From Sporolactobacillus kofuensis (lineage in GTDB: Bacteria; Bacillota; Bacilli; Bacillales; Sporolactobacillaceae), in NCBI RefSeq assembly GCF_042660205.1, contig NZ_JBHSTQ010000007.1:1-64000 (forward strand): 64,000 bases of DNA. The letters run 5' to 3'. Under the pieces are notes generated by a model that made no database searches, was not told where the DNA came from, and saw only the letters and a program-made list of their open reading frames with translations. The translations under genes and the position numbers were made by a program. Positions 1-9,268 of this stretch are shown piece after piece; positions within the stretch are counted from its first letter, which is position 1, and each line of letters starts with the position of its first letter.

Positions 1-120
1 CGTGTTACTCACCCATCCGCCGCTCACCTCAGGGAGCAAGCTCCCCTCTGTGCGCTCGACTTGCATGTATTAGGCACGCCGCCAGCGTTCGTCCTGAGCC
101 AGGATCAAACTCTCCAAAAA
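1..120 (-). rRNA. rrs: 16S ribosomal RNA, 5' end only
   Basis: Read on the minus strand, this begins with the universal 16S start GAGAGTTTGATCCTGGCTC followed by the conserved GACGAACGCTGGCGGCGTGC and the V1 loop, ending in GGGTGAGTAACACG at the window edge. Only about the first 120 bases of the gene are inside the window; the rest lies to the left. The exact mature 5' end is uncertain by a few bases. Confidence 0.97.
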
Positions 121-293
121 GTGTATTTCTTAATACTACTATTCGTTTCGACTTCCAAGAGTGGAACTTCTGCTAAGATCGTGCACGTCCTGTGCACAAC
201 GCAGAAGTCACCACATCCTGTGGAAGATCGTTCATAAGATCCATAGCAAATTGAATTGATTAGGGGTTTATAACCCTTATATCACGCTTGGCT

Positions 294-314
294 TTTGTTC
301 AGTTTTCAAGGAAC
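294..314 (-). promoter_or_regulatory. rrn leader boxA-like antitermination motif
   Basis: On the minus strand this reads GTTCCTTGAAAACTGAACAA, the motif seen in Bacillus rRNA leaders and spacers that serves as a boxA-type antitermination and processing signal. It sits between the rrn promoters and the 16S gene, as expected. Confidence 0.7.
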
Positions 315-347
315 ATTCATTACGTCGTTCTCAACAGCAACTTAATT

Positions 348-376
348 ATCATACCATGCTGTTTCGAAACTGTCAA
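348..376 (-). promoter_or_regulatory. rrn promoter P2 (proximal, sigma-A)
   Basis: On the minus strand: -35 TTGACA (371-376), 17-bp spacer, -10 TATGAT (348-353). It points towards the 16S gene about 230 bp away, with the boxA-like leader in between. Confidence 0.85.
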
Positions 377-422
377 CACTTTTTTTATTAAACTATCAAG
401 TCGCTTTTCAGCGACAAAAAAT

Positions 423-451
423 ATTATATCTCAACTAAACTATCAAGTCAA
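423..451 (-). promoter_or_regulatory. rrn promoter P1 (distal, sigma-A)
   Basis: On the minus strand: -35 TTGACT (446-451), 17-bp spacer, perfect -10 TATAAT (423-428). It lies 75 bp upstream of P2, the usual tandem arrangement of Bacillus rRNA operons. A 13-base segment, AAACTATCAAGTC, is repeated here and just upstream of P2, with a small GTCGC/GCGAC hairpin next to the second copy. Confidence 0.85.
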
Positions 452-479
452 GATGTTTTTTTACTATGCCGGATAATCA

Positions 480-827
480 TTTTCTTAAAATCGCGGCGGA
501 ATGCTATATTAACATCTCATTTGCAATCCGTCAATCCTTTTCACTATATTGCAGTCTATTAGGCAACGTTCGTACACTAGTGGTAACTAATCTATGTAAG
601 AAACTTTATAAACTGATTTACGCTATTCACTATTGAAAGAAGATGTTTCAACAGTATTTAAAATTCAAACACTATTATTAATTTCCTCATAAAAAGTTTC
701 TATAATCAATGAAATTTCCAAAGATTTTTAGCTGTCACAAAAAAATATTCTTTTCGCTATTCCCCCGAAAAGCAAAAAGGTATATGTTTAAGCAAATAAT
801 GTTATTTTTTATTACATCATAATTTTA
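480..827. other. Intergenic region between rrn promoters and codB; no gene seen
   Basis: AT-rich spacer between the divergently read rRNA operon and codB. No coding sequence is convincing. The only structure I see is an inverted repeat at 750-772 (CTTTTCG / CGAAAAG with a 9-base loop containing a C run) about 65 bp upstream of the codB start. It could be an operator or a leader hairpin; I do not recognise a known purine or pyrimidine regulatory motif. Confidence 0.4.
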
Positions 828-839
828 GGAGGGTTATTT

Positions 840-2249
840 GTGTCAAAAAATCTATCACAAATGAATGGTTCAATCCCTACCAATGCTGCTCAGGCAAAGG
901 TAAAAGAGTATGGTGCAACAGAAACAGTGCCTCATTCCACAGCGCGTAACATGTCCTTTTGGGACATGATTGCGACATGGATCGGCGCCAATGCCAACAA
1001 TGGTACTTGGTACATTGGCGGTGTTGTTGCAGGTTGTGCGTTTGGTGGCGCACTTGCTGTTACGCTTATTGCAAATCCGATTGCGTATATCTTCATGGCT
1101 CTTGTTGGTTACATGGGCTACAAAGTCGGCACTTCAACAATGGCACTCACCCGTCCATCCTTTGGTGTACGCGGAAGTTCATTGCCCACTATAGTAAACC
1201 TAACGTCATTTATTGGCTGGACTGCAGTGAACACCTTTATTGCAGCGATATCGATCAGCTTCCTGCTCAAATCAAGCCTTGGGTGGCCTGCTTTCGGTGA
1301 AAAAGGCAGCGCGAAAGCGATGATCGTTGGCATTATCATTATGAGCATTCTTCACTTAGTATCAATCTCTCTTGGCCACCGTTCGGTAAAACTGATCGAA
1401 CGTGTTGGCATGATCTTAGTCTGCATCCTTGGCATTTGGGAAACGATTGTCGTCCTGCAACATGTTTCCTTGAGTCAGATCATTCATTGGCGCCCTTCAA
1501 ATGCATTATCCCTTCCTTTCGGTACCGCGATGGATACTATGGCAGCATTTAGTCTAGCTTGGATACCGGCAATCGCAGAATTCACACGTTATACAAGGAA
1601 AAAATCGAGTGCAACCATTGCCCCGATGATCGGAGCTAATATCGGTTTGTTCTGGTTTGCATTCGTTGGTATTATCGCAACCATTGCTGCGGCAATCTCT
1701 ACTGGAACGTATAATCCTAACAATTCAGACCCGAGTACCATCGCGAGTCAGCTCGGCCTTGGTTGGCTTGCAATGATTGTCATCGTCATCACAAGTACAA
1801 CTGCTAATGCAGTAAATCTGATGGCAGCCGGGATTTCTCTGACGAACTTGTCAAAGAAAGTAAAACCTATGCCTGCGCTTTGGGCAGCGACCATTTGTGC
1901 CGTCCTACTTACGTTTGTTCCTCTCTTATTCGGTAGCTTTCTCGATTCATTTATTGCATTCCTTGATTACCTTGGCATGGTACTTGGGCCGCTGATCGGC
2001 ATTATGGTTACAGACTTTTTCTTCGTTAAAAAGAGACACTATGATCCATCTGCTTTTGAAGACACAAAAGGTAAATATTGGTTTACCGCTGGCTTCCATC
2101 TCCCTGCTTTAATTTCGTGGGCGATCGGAGTTGTTGCGTTCATCCTTTTACACAACCTTTCCTTCTTCAAAGAAAGCATTGGCGCAACTTATCCAGTTTT
2201 AGTTCTATCAGGATTAATTTATTGGTTGCTTACAAGAAATCGCAAATAA
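840..2249 (+). CDS. codB: Cytosine permease (NCS1 family)
   Basis: Predicted integral membrane symporter that imports cytosine. The 469-residue protein has about 12 hydrophobic segments and the NCS1 N-terminal signature around residues 38-60 (SFWDMIATWIGANANNGTWY). The start is GTG with a strong AGGAGGG site six bases upstream. It is followed after 19 bp by cytosine deaminase, so the pair should form a codBA operon for cytosine salvage. The neighbour fixes the substrate better than the sequence alone, since NCS1 proteins also carry allantoin, hydantoin and purines. Confidence 0.92.
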   Translation: MSKNLSQMNGSIPTNAAQAKVKEYGATETVPHSTARNMSFWDMIATWIGANANNGTWYIGGVVAGCAFGGALAVTLIANPIAYIFMALVGYMGYKVGTSTMALTRPSFGVRGSSLPTIVNLTSFIGWTAVNTFIAAISISFLLKSSLGWPAFGEKGSAKAMIVGIIIMSILHLVSISLGHRSVKLIERVGMILVCILGIWETIVVLQHVSLSQIIHWRPSNALSLPFGTAMDTMAAFSLAWIPAIAEFTRYTRKKSSATIAPMIGANIGLFWFAFVGIIATIAAAISTGTYNPNNSDPSTIASQLGLGWLAMIVIVITSTTANAVNLMAAGISLTNLSKKVKPMPALWAATICAVLLTFVPLLFGSFLDSFIAFLDYLGMVLGPLIGIMVTDFFFVKKRHYDPSAFEDTKGKYWFTAGFHLPALISWAIGVVAFILLHNLSFFKESIGATYPVLVLSGLIYWLLTRNRK

Positions 2250-2268
2250 TTGTTGGGTGGTCTGAAAA

Positions 2269-3540
2269 ATGTTAGTACGTAACGCTCGTTTAACAAACCG
2301 TGATGGGCTCTGGCAAATCCTTTTGAATAAAGAGCGTATTGCAAAAATTGAACCAATGGATAATGTACGCAATGACTATTCCGGAGAAACATTGGATGCC
2401 GAAGGTGGTTTGGTTATTCCTCCGTTTATAGAACCTCATGTGCATCTTGATACGGTATTAACCGCCGGAGAACCAAAGTGGAACATCAGCGGAACATTAT
2501 TTGAAGGTATTGAAACATGGTCTCTAAGAAAAAATCAGTTATCTCGAGAGGACGTTCTTTCTCGTGCACAGAAAGCGCTAATGTGGCAAGCCGCTCAAGG
2601 CATACAATTTGTCCGAACACATGTCGATGTTGATGATCACGAATTGACTGCATTAAAAGCTTTGCTAGAATTGAAAGAACGCGTATCAGACTGGATGGAT
2701 ATCCAAATTGTAGCCTTCCCTCAGGAAAGTATTCTTGGGTATCCTAAAGGAAAAGAGCTCATAGAAGAAGCAATGGTTCTCGGTGCCGACGCAGTCGGTG
2801 GAATTCCCCATTATGAACTCACACGGGAAGATGGGGTCGATTCAATGAAATTTGTTTTTGACCTTGCCGAAAAATATGATCGTCTGATCGACGTGCATTG
2901 TGACGAAATTGATGATGAACAATCCCGGTTTGTTGAAGTGATTGCTGCCGAAGCCTATAAACGAGAAATGGGGCACCGTGTGACGGCAAGCCATACAACC
3001 GCCATGCATTCTTATAATGGAGCCTATGCTGCGAAACTGTTCCGCGTTCTAAAAATGTCAGGAATCAACTTTGTTGCGAATCCGCTCGTGAATACCCATC
3101 TTCAAGGTCGCTTTGATACATATCCGAAACGACGAGGGGTCACACGTGTTAAAGAAATGCTTCAAGCCGGGATCAATGTTTGCTTCGGTCATGATGACAT
3201 CTTTGACCCGTGGTATCCTCTCGGCACCGGCAATATGCTTCAAGTCCTGTTCATGGGTCTGCATGTCTGCCAGTTAATGGGCTATCAACAGATCACCCGT
3301 GCCCTGGATCTAATCACCGTCAATAGTGCCAAAACGCTTCACGTTTCCGAACAGTACGGAATTGAAGAAGGAAAGCCGGCGAATTTTCTAGTTATGTCAG
3401 AGTCAGAGAGCTATAATGTGATTCGAAAACTAGCGCCCGTGCGCTACTCCGTTCATAAAGGAAAAGTTCTGGCTGAAACCAAACCAAGTGTAACAAAGAT
3501 CCTACTTGATAGCGTAGAAACCCCTGTTGACTTTAATTGA
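2269..3540 (+). CDS. codA: Cytosine deaminase
   Basis: Hydrolyses cytosine to uracil and ammonia in the cytoplasm; amidohydrolase superfamily. The 423-residue protein matches the E. coli CodA type along its length. Metal ligands are visible as the HxH pair H57/H59 in PPFIEPHVHLD; further motifs are HCDEIDDEQSRF (about 213-224), ASHTTAMHSYNGAY and GHDDIFDPWYPLGTGNML. It lies 19 bp behind the permease, and a terminator follows its stop, so codBA is a closed two-gene operon. Confidence 0.96.
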   Translation: MLVRNARLTNRDGLWQILLNKERIAKIEPMDNVRNDYSGETLDAEGGLVIPPFIEPHVHLDTVLTAGEPKWNISGTLFEGIETWSLRKNQLSREDVLSRAQKALMWQAAQGIQFVRTHVDVDDHELTALKALLELKERVSDWMDIQIVAFPQESILGYPKGKELIEEAMVLGADAVGGIPHYELTREDGVDSMKFVFDLAEKYDRLIDVHCDEIDDEQSRFVEVIAAEAYKREMGHRVTASHTTAMHSYNGAYAAKLFRVLKMSGINFVANPLVNTHLQGRFDTYPKRRGVTRVKEMLQAGINVCFGHDDIFDPWYPLGTGNMLQVLFMGLHVCQLMGYQQITRALDLITVNSAKTLHVSEQYGIEEGKPANFLVMSESESYNVIRKLAPVRYSVHKGKVLAETKPSVTKILLDSVETPVDFN

Positions 3541-3556
3541 TTCTTTTAACCGTAGA

Positions 3557-3588
3557 GGAACTGCTGATTTTCGGCGGTTCCTTTTTTA
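3557..3588 (+). terminator. Rho-independent terminator of codBA
   Basis: GGAACTGCTG/CGGCGGTTCC-type hairpin (3557-3581) with an ATTTT loop, directly followed by six T residues. It lies 17 bp behind the codA stop. Confidence 0.88.
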
Positions 3589-3733
3589 TTGAGGTTTAAG
3601 CATATAAATACAAAATCATGTTAATAAGTTACAGGTCTTGAAAAGCTCTGATCGGATTCATTATTTTTGCAGTTTCTGCGCTTTACCCCTACACTAACTA
3701 TTAGAAAATACAGTTCAGAAAGAAGGATGCACA

Positions 3734-4219
3734 ATGACGATCTATGATTTTACTTTTCCGAAATTAACGGGTAGCGACACCCTTTCTCTCGCAGATTATA
3801 AAAATCAAGTACTGTTGGTCGTGAACACAGCCAGCAAGTGCGGCTTCACGCCACAGTATGAAGGACTTGAAAATCTCTATAAGACCTACCATAACCAAGG
3901 ATTTTCTGTACTCGGCTTTCCCAGTGATAGTTTTCTAAAGCAAGAGTTTGCTGAAGGAGAAAAAACAGCCGAATTCTGCAAACTAAATTACGGCGTTACC
4001 TTCCCCCTATTGAAAAAATCAAAAATGAAAGGTAGCGAAATCAATCCGCTGTTCAAATACTTGCTTAATGAAGCAGGCGAAAAAAAGATTACTTGGAACT
4101 TCAATAAGTTCTTGATTAACCGTGAAGGAAAAGTCGTGCATTATTATGGATCACGCACGAAACCAGAAAAAATCGAACGTGCTATTCAAACGCTGTTGCA
4201 AGATTCAGTGAATGCATAA
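3734..4219 (+). CDS. gpx: Glutathione peroxidase-family thiol peroxidase
   Basis: Reduces hydrogen or lipid peroxides. The 161-residue protein is of usual bacterial length with a catalytic Cys (not Sec) at C36 in NTASKCGFTPQYEGLE; Q70 and W121/N123 in WNFNKFL complete the catalytic tetrad. C82 could act as the resolving Cys, making thioredoxin the likely electron donor (family knowledge). The usual FPCNQF segment reads FPSDSF here, so one Cys and one Asn of the motif are replaced. Monocistronic between two terminators; the start follows an AGAAGG site. Confidence 0.93.
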   Translation: MTIYDFTFPKLTGSDTLSLADYKNQVLLVVNTASKCGFTPQYEGLENLYKTYHNQGFSVLGFPSDSFLKQEFAEGEKTAEFCKLNYGVTFPLLKKSKMKGSEINPLFKYLLNEAGEKKITWNFNKFLINREGKVVHYYGSRTKPEKIERAIQTLLQDSVNA

Positions 4220-4291
4220 TTTACTTAGATATGAAATTTACGGTTATACGATTTGTTTACACATCATTTTCTAAGCATCTAAATAGTAAAG

Positions 4292-4326
4292 AAAGGCTTA
4301 TTTCCGACTCGGAGATAAGCCTTTTT
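4292..4326 (+). terminator. Rho-independent terminator after gpx
   Basis: AGGCTTAT / ATAAGCCT stem with an inner CCGA/TCGG pairing, followed by TTTTT, about 75 bp after the gpx stop. Confidence 0.85.
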
Positions 4327-4506
4327 ATTATTAATTTTCTTTAAATACTTGATCAATTGGGTGCTGTCCAATCGGTTTATTCATAGGCACGAACTAATTT
4401 TTAATTAGCGTCCAATTATTTGTGGTGTAACGATGTTGTAATGCCCTGTTCATTAGAATAAAAGCAATTAAATTCTAGGGACATCTCATAATTAGGGAGG
4501 ACAATG

Positions 4507-4935
4507 ATGTATAATTGTGCACTGCTAAAATTTAAAGATATTGTGAGTAACGATGGGCATTTAACATCAATTGAGGAGCGCATTGATGTCCCTTTTATCA
4601 TAAAACGTATTTATTACATTACAGGAGTTGCACAAGATGCTGAAAGAGGTTTTCATGCGCACAAAACACTCCATCAGGTGCTTATCTGCTTGAATGGTTC
4701 AATAAAAATACGTCTAAAAACTCCAATCAAGGAAGAACAAATAAAGTTAAATGACCCATCAGTCGGTTTATATATCGGTCCCCTTATTTGGCGTGAAATG
4801 TTTGATTTTACAAAAGGTAGTGTATTATTGGTTGCTGCCTCAGACCATTACTCTGAAGATGACTATATCAGAGACTATAATCTCTATTTAGATGAAGCGA
4901 AAGATACCTTTTTGAGTCATTCAATTCATGAGTAA
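4507..4935 (+). CDS. dTDP-4-dehydro-6-deoxyglucose 3,4-ketoisomerase (FdtA/QdtA type)
   Basis: Small cupin of the WxcM-like/FdtA family (142 residues), predicted to move the keto group of dTDP-4-keto-6-deoxyglucose from C4 to C3. The family signature RGFHAHKTLHQVLICLNGS carries the catalytic histidines, and the C-terminal part has GLYIGPLIWREMFDF. Two ATG codons stand in tandem (4504, 4507); the second has better spacing to AGGGAGG. First gene of the plus-strand polysaccharide arm, ahead of rfbA and rfbB. Whether the product is the galacto (Fdt) or gluco (Qdt) epimer cannot be read from the sequence. Confidence 0.88.
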   Translation: MYNCALLKFKDIVSNDGHLTSIEERIDVPFIIKRIYYITGVAQDAERGFHAHKTLHQVLICLNGSIKIRLKTPIKEEQIKLNDPSVGLYIGPLIWREMFDFTKGSVLLVAASDHYSEDDYIRDYNLYLDEAKDTFLSHSIHE

Positions 4936-5029
4936 TCCGTTGTATTCGGCAGTTTCACTTAGGGGTATTTATCAATGATTATTAGTAGGCTACCCAAATA
5001 ACCCAGAGATATAGATTGGTGGAGAAAAA

Positions 5030-5920
5030 ATGGGGGGATTTTTTTTGAAGGGAATTATCATGGCTGGCGGCAGTGGTACTCGGCTATATCCGATTACGCG
5101 TTCAATATCGAAACAATTGCTCCCCGTTTATGACAAACCGATGATTTATTATCCATTGTCCGTTCTCATGTTGGCTGGCATTAGAGAAATCCTGATCATC
5201 TCAACACCTCAGGATACCCCGCGCTTTCAAGAATTACTTGGTGACGGTAGAAACTACGGAATACAGCTGAAGTATATGATACAACCAAAGGCTGACGGAT
5301 TGGCTCGGGCTTTTCAATTAGGTAAAGATTTTATTGGTCACGATCACGTAGCCCTTATTCTCGGTGACAATATTTTCTACGGTGATGATTTCAAAAACAT
5401 TCTCCAAAAAGCTGCAACTCAAAAGCAAGGAGCTACTGTATTTTGTTATAACGTCAAGGATCCTGAGCAATTTGGCATTATTGGATTTGACACTACGGGA
5501 AATGTTACATCAATAGAAGAAAAGCCCAAGCATCCTAAATCAAACTTTGCGGTTACCGGACTTTACTTTTATGATAACCAGGTTGTCGATATTGTAAATG
5601 ACTTAGAGCCTTCTTCTCGAGGTGAATTGGAAATTACTTCGGTTAATGAGGCGTATTTAAATCAAGGAATGTTGAAAGTTGAATTGCTTGGACGTGGATT
5701 TGCTTGGCTGGATACGGGTACACATGAATCGTTGTTAAGTGCTTCCCTCTTTATTCAAACGATTGAAAATCGACAAGGGTTGCAAATTGCATGTATCGAA
5801 GAAATTGCTTATCGTATGGGCTATATTGATGAAGACAAATTATTGCAATTAGCTCAACCTTTAAGTAAAAATGGATATGGCCAATATTTGCTGAATTTGT
5901 TGAAAGAACAAGCTACATAG
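5030..5920 (+). CDS. rfbA: Glucose-1-phosphate thymidylyltransferase
   Basis: Makes dTDP-glucose from glucose-1-phosphate and dTTP. The nucleotide-binding signature GGSGTRLYP is at residues 13-21, followed by SKQLLPVYDKPMIYYPLSVLM; LGDNIFYG and the substrate loop EEKPKHPKS are also present. Length (296 aa) is typical. The ATG at 5030 has a GGTGGAG site five bases upstream; a TTG at 5045 would give the more usual MKGIIMAGG start and is an alternative. It works directly before RfbB, 24 bp downstream. Confidence 0.95.
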   Translation: MGGFFLKGIIMAGGSGTRLYPITRSISKQLLPVYDKPMIYYPLSVLMLAGIREILIISTPQDTPRFQELLGDGRNYGIQLKYMIQPKADGLARAFQLGKDFIGHDHVALILGDNIFYGDDFKNILQKAATQKQGATVFCYNVKDPEQFGIIGFDTTGNVTSIEEKPKHPKSNFAVTGLYFYDNQVVDIVNDLEPSSRGELEITSVNEAYLNQGMLKVELLGRGFAWLDTGTHESLLSASLFIQTIENRQGLQIACIEEIAYRMGYIDEDKLLQLAQPLSKNGYGQYLLNLLKEQAT

Positions 5921-5944
5921 TTATGATATGGAGGTTGGGCATTG

Positions 5945-6958
5945 ATGAAGCTGCTAGTAACTGGCGGAGCAGGATTTATCGGTAGCAATTTTATTCATTA
6001 TATGATGAAGAACTACCCAAGTGATACAATCATTAACTTCGATTTACTCACGTATGCAGGTAACTTAGAAAATCTTGAAGATATCCGAAAAAATCCGAAT
6101 TATCATTTTGTTCATGGGAATATCTGCAATGATGAACTACTTGATTATGTCATCGATCAATTTGCTGTGGATGCCATTGTTAATTTTGCTGCGGAATCAC
6201 ACGTGGATCGCAGTATTACCGAACCAGGCGTGTTTATCAAAACAAACGTGCTTGGCACGCAAACGTTGCTTGAAGTTGCCAAGAACAAGCATATTCATAA
6301 ATATCTTCAAGTTTCAACAGATGAAGTCTATGGAACCTTAGGATCAACCGGTTATTTTAAAGAGACAACACCACTCGCACCAAACAGTCCCTATGCATCA
6401 AGCAAGGCTTCAGCAGATTTGGTGGTTCGTGCCTATTATGAAACATACGGAATCAATACGAATATCACGCGCTGTTCGAACAACTACGGCCCCTACCATT
6501 TTCCAGAGAAATTGATTCCATTAATCATCACAAATGCTCTAGAAAATAAAAAACTGCCCGTCTACGGTGACGGAAAAAATGTTCGCGACTGGCTGTATGT
6601 TGAAGACCACTGCCGTGCAATCGATCTCGTCCTCCATCGTGGAAAGCCGGGCGAAGTCTATAATGTTGGCGGACATCATGAAATGCGCAATATTGATCTT
6701 ATTGAACTCATTCTCGACAAATTGCACAAACCGAACAGCCTAATCAAACATGTTTCAGATCGGCCTGGCCATGACCGGCGCTATGCGATTGACCCGACAA
6801 AGATAACAACTGAACTGGGCTGGCATCCGCAGTTTACCTTGGAACAAGGACTGAACAAGACCATTCAATGGTATCAGACGCATATGGAATGGTGGCACAA
6901 AATCAAGTCCGGATCATACATGGATTACTACAAGAAACATTATGGGTCATCTAGTTGA
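5945..6958 (+). CDS. rfbB: dTDP-glucose 4,6-dehydratase
   Basis: Extended short-chain dehydrogenase that turns dTDP-glucose into dTDP-4-keto-6-deoxyglucose using bound NAD. The Rossmann motif GGAGFIG is at residues 7-13, the catalytic T125-D126-E127 triplet in STDEVYG, and YxxxK at Y150/K154. I chose the ATG preceded by GGAGG; a TTG sits one codon earlier. No rmlC or rmlD follows, so the intermediate is not routed to rhamnose here but to the ketoisomerase at 4507 and the aminotransferase at 8020. Confidence 0.96.
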   Translation: MKLLVTGGAGFIGSNFIHYMMKNYPSDTIINFDLLTYAGNLENLEDIRKNPNYHFVHGNICNDELLDYVIDQFAVDAIVNFAAESHVDRSITEPGVFIKTNVLGTQTLLEVAKNKHIHKYLQVSTDEVYGTLGSTGYFKETTPLAPNSPYASSKASADLVVRAYYETYGINTNITRCSNNYGPYHFPEKLIPLIITNALENKKLPVYGDGKNVRDWLYVEDHCRAIDLVLHRGKPGEVYNVGGHHEMRNIDLIELILDKLHKPNSLIKHVSDRPGHDRRYAIDPTKITTELGWHPQFTLEQGLNKTIQWYQTHMEWWHKIKSGSYMDYYKKHYGSSS

Positions 6959-7092
6959 ACGGAAAGGATACTGACAGTGTGATCCATGATTCTGTGAATC
7001 AAACTCATACTCATTTCTACAGCATGATCTAGCGTCTTGACAATCTTGAAAGAAGATGATTGCTTACACTCGGAAAAAGAGGAGCGTTCTCT

Positions 7093-8007
7093 GTGAATCA
7101 TCCATTAGTGTCCGTCATTATCTTGACCTACAATAATTTTCACTATCTAGAACAATCCATCGATTCTGTACTCAGTCAAAACTACTCAAATATAGAGCTC
7201 ATTATTAGTGATGATGGTTCTAAAAATTTTAATAAAACCTTTGTCGAAAATTATTTAAGCGAGAATTTGAATGAAAATATTAAAGATTACAGTGTGATCC
7301 AAAACAAGAAGAATTTAGGCATTGTTAAAAACTTCAACAACTCAATAAAAATAAGTAATGGAGAATATATCGTACCGCTAGATTGTGATGATTGTTTTTA
7401 TGATGAAAACGTAATCCGTTCATTAGTTAAGGAATTCTTAAACACTGGTGCAAATATCATTACCGGCTATATGGACGAATACGACCAAAGCTTGAAAACA
7501 TTTATACAAAGATCCCCAAATAAGAGTAAATTAATCTTATTCAATAATATGGATCAGCTTTTCGAGGAATTATGTAGAAGAAATTTCATTGCCGGTGCAT
7601 GCACCTCATATAGCAGAAAGTTATTTGATAAATATGGATTTTTAGATGAAAGTTACACATTTTTAAATGATTATCCTGAATTTTTAAGATTAGCTCGTCT
7701 CGGTGAACAGATCTATTTTATTCACACCACCATTATTAAATATCGGTTAGGCGGAATAAGTACCGGGAAAGTCATTAATCCAGCATTTGAAAAAGATGTT
7801 AATTTAGTTTTGCGTAAAGAGATACTCCCCTATCGAGAAAAAATAAGTCCCCGTTTATACAGGGTAAAAATGTATGACTACCTCAGAAGGACAGAAAAAA
7901 AAGTGAATCTTCTCCTTCTCAGTATTAAGTATTTTGATGTCGTTGTGATCAAAGTTATGGATCGATTAAAAAGTTTCGTTGGAAAATACTTTGTTCATAA
8001 ATATTAA
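7093..8007 (+). CDS. Glycosyltransferase family 2
   Basis: Cytoplasmic, membrane-associated inverting glycosyltransferase with a GT-A fold. Seen: the N-terminal strand LVSVIILTYNN, SDDGS at 39-43 and the metal-binding DCDD at 97-100. The reading frame extends upstream to 7060, but the GTG at 7093 has an AGAGGAG site eight bases before it and puts the family's usual start at residue 5, so I prefer it (304 aa). Donor and acceptor sugars cannot be told. It belongs to the plus-strand polysaccharide arm. Confidence 0.88.
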   Translation: MNHPLVSVIILTYNNFHYLEQSIDSVLSQNYSNIELIISDDGSKNFNKTFVENYLSENLNENIKDYSVIQNKKNLGIVKNFNNSIKISNGEYIVPLDCDDCFYDENVIRSLVKEFLNTGANIITGYMDEYDQSLKTFIQRSPNKSKLILFNNMDQLFEELCRRNFIAGACTSYSRKLFDKYGFLDESYTFLNDYPEFLRLARLGEQIYFIHTTIIKYRLGGISTGKVINPAFEKDVNLVLRKEILPYREKISPRLYRVKMYDYLRRTEKKVNLLLLSIKYFDVVVIKVMDRLKSFVGKYFVHKY

Positions 8008-8019
8008 TCTAGGAGATGT

Positions 8020-9126
8020 ATGGTTTTTATGAATATACCCTTCAATAGTTTCAAACCTATGCATCATGAAATAAAACGTGAAGTCCTAGATAAAATTAAT
8101 GAAATTTATCAAAAGAACTGGTTTATTAATGGATCAGAAGTTGAACAATTTGAGAAAGAATTTGCAAACTACTGCGGAGTTCAGTACTGTATTGGCTGTG
8201 GAAATGGCCTTGATGCATTATACCTTATCTTACGAGGATATGGTATTAAAGATGGCGATGAAGTTATTGTCCCCTCGAACACCTTCATCGCTACAGCTCT
8301 TGCTGTTTCCTATACCGGAGCAAAACCAGTATTCGTTGAACCTGAACTTAGAACATATAATATTAATCCCGACCTCATAGAAAAAAAAATAAATAATAAA
8401 ACGAAAGCCATTATTGCCGTGCATTTGTACGGTCAGCCCGCTAGCATGGACAAAATTATTCAGATTGCAAAAAAATATGCTCTCAAAGTTATTGAAGATT
8501 CAGCACAAGGACACGGTGCGAAATACAAAGGAAAGAGAACCGGAAACCTTGGAAATGCAGCTGGTTTCAGCTTTTATCCAGGTAAAAATTTAGGTGCACT
8601 TGGGGATGCAGGTGCTGTTGTAACCAATGATCCAGCATTGGCGATAAAAATCAAGGCATTAGCAAATTATGGTTCTGACCGAAAATATCATCATATTTAT
8701 AAAGGCGTAAATTCACGTCTAGATGAAATACAGGCTGCGCTCTTAAGAATAAAGCTCAGAAATTTAGAAAGATGGAACAATCATAGAAATGCGATTGCTA
8801 AGAAGTATTTAATAAAAATTGATCATGATAAAATCATTAAACCACATGTAAGTATGGAAGTAGAACCAGTCTGGCATATTTTTGCGGTCAGAACGCGAAA
8901 CAGAGATGTTTTTCAAAAGTACCTAGCAGAAAATGGAATACAATCCACGATTCATTATCCTATACCTATTCACTTGCAAGATGCCTATCTTGATTTAAAT
9001 ATAAAAAAAGGACAATTGCCCATTGCAGAACAAATCGCAGATGAAATTATCAGTTTACCAATGTGGTATGGAATGACTGATCAGGAAGTCGACTATGTAA
9101 TTGAGAAAATTAATACCTGGAAGTAG
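8020..9126 (+). CDS. Sugar 3-aminotransferase, DegT/DnrJ/EryC1 family (FdtB/QdtB type)
   Basis: PLP-dependent aminotransferase acting on nucleotide-linked keto-sugars. The Schiff-base lysine is K189 in GFSFYPGKNLGALGDAG and the PLP-ring aspartate is D160 in VIEDSAQGHG. With the ketoisomerase at 4507 it should form dTDP-3-amino-3,6-dideoxyhexose (Fuc3N or Qui3N). ATG codons at 8020 and 8029 are both possible starts; AGGAG lies at 8011-8015. No dedicated N-acetyltransferase is found in the locus. Confidence 0.88.
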   Translation: MVFMNIPFNSFKPMHHEIKREVLDKINEIYQKNWFINGSEVEQFEKEFANYCGVQYCIGCGNGLDALYLILRGYGIKDGDEVIVPSNTFIATALAVSYTGAKPVFVEPELRTYNINPDLIEKKINNKTKAIIAVHLYGQPASMDKIIQIAKKYALKVIEDSAQGHGAKYKGKRTGNLGNAAGFSFYPGKNLGALGDAGAVVTNDPALAIKIKALANYGSDRKYHHIYKGVNSRLDEIQAALLRIKLRNLERWNNHRNAIAKKYLIKIDHDKIIKPHVSMEVEPVWHIFAVRTRNRDVFQKYLAENGIQSTIHYPIPIHLQDAYLDLNIKKGQLPIAEQIADEIISLPMWYGMTDQEVDYVIEKINTWK

Positions 9127-9268
9127 AACGAAATGTAAAGATTCCTCAGTCATGAGTCAATTCGATTTATCGCTTATTCGATTTGTGAACTTTTTGCTGA
9201 CTATGAAATTATGGATCGCAGGCTTTCAACTGCTTACTAAATTTATCATAAAGGCAGAGTGTTTAAAA

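Noticed and set aside
288..476. 62-codon open frame on the plus strand
   Set aside because: It runs through the rRNA promoters and leader on the opposite strand and has no ribosome site.
750..772. Inverted repeat upstream of codB as a purine riboswitch or PurR box
   Set aside because: Neither the conserved purine-aptamer loops nor the CGAA-containing PurR box can be found; only the plain repeat is noted.
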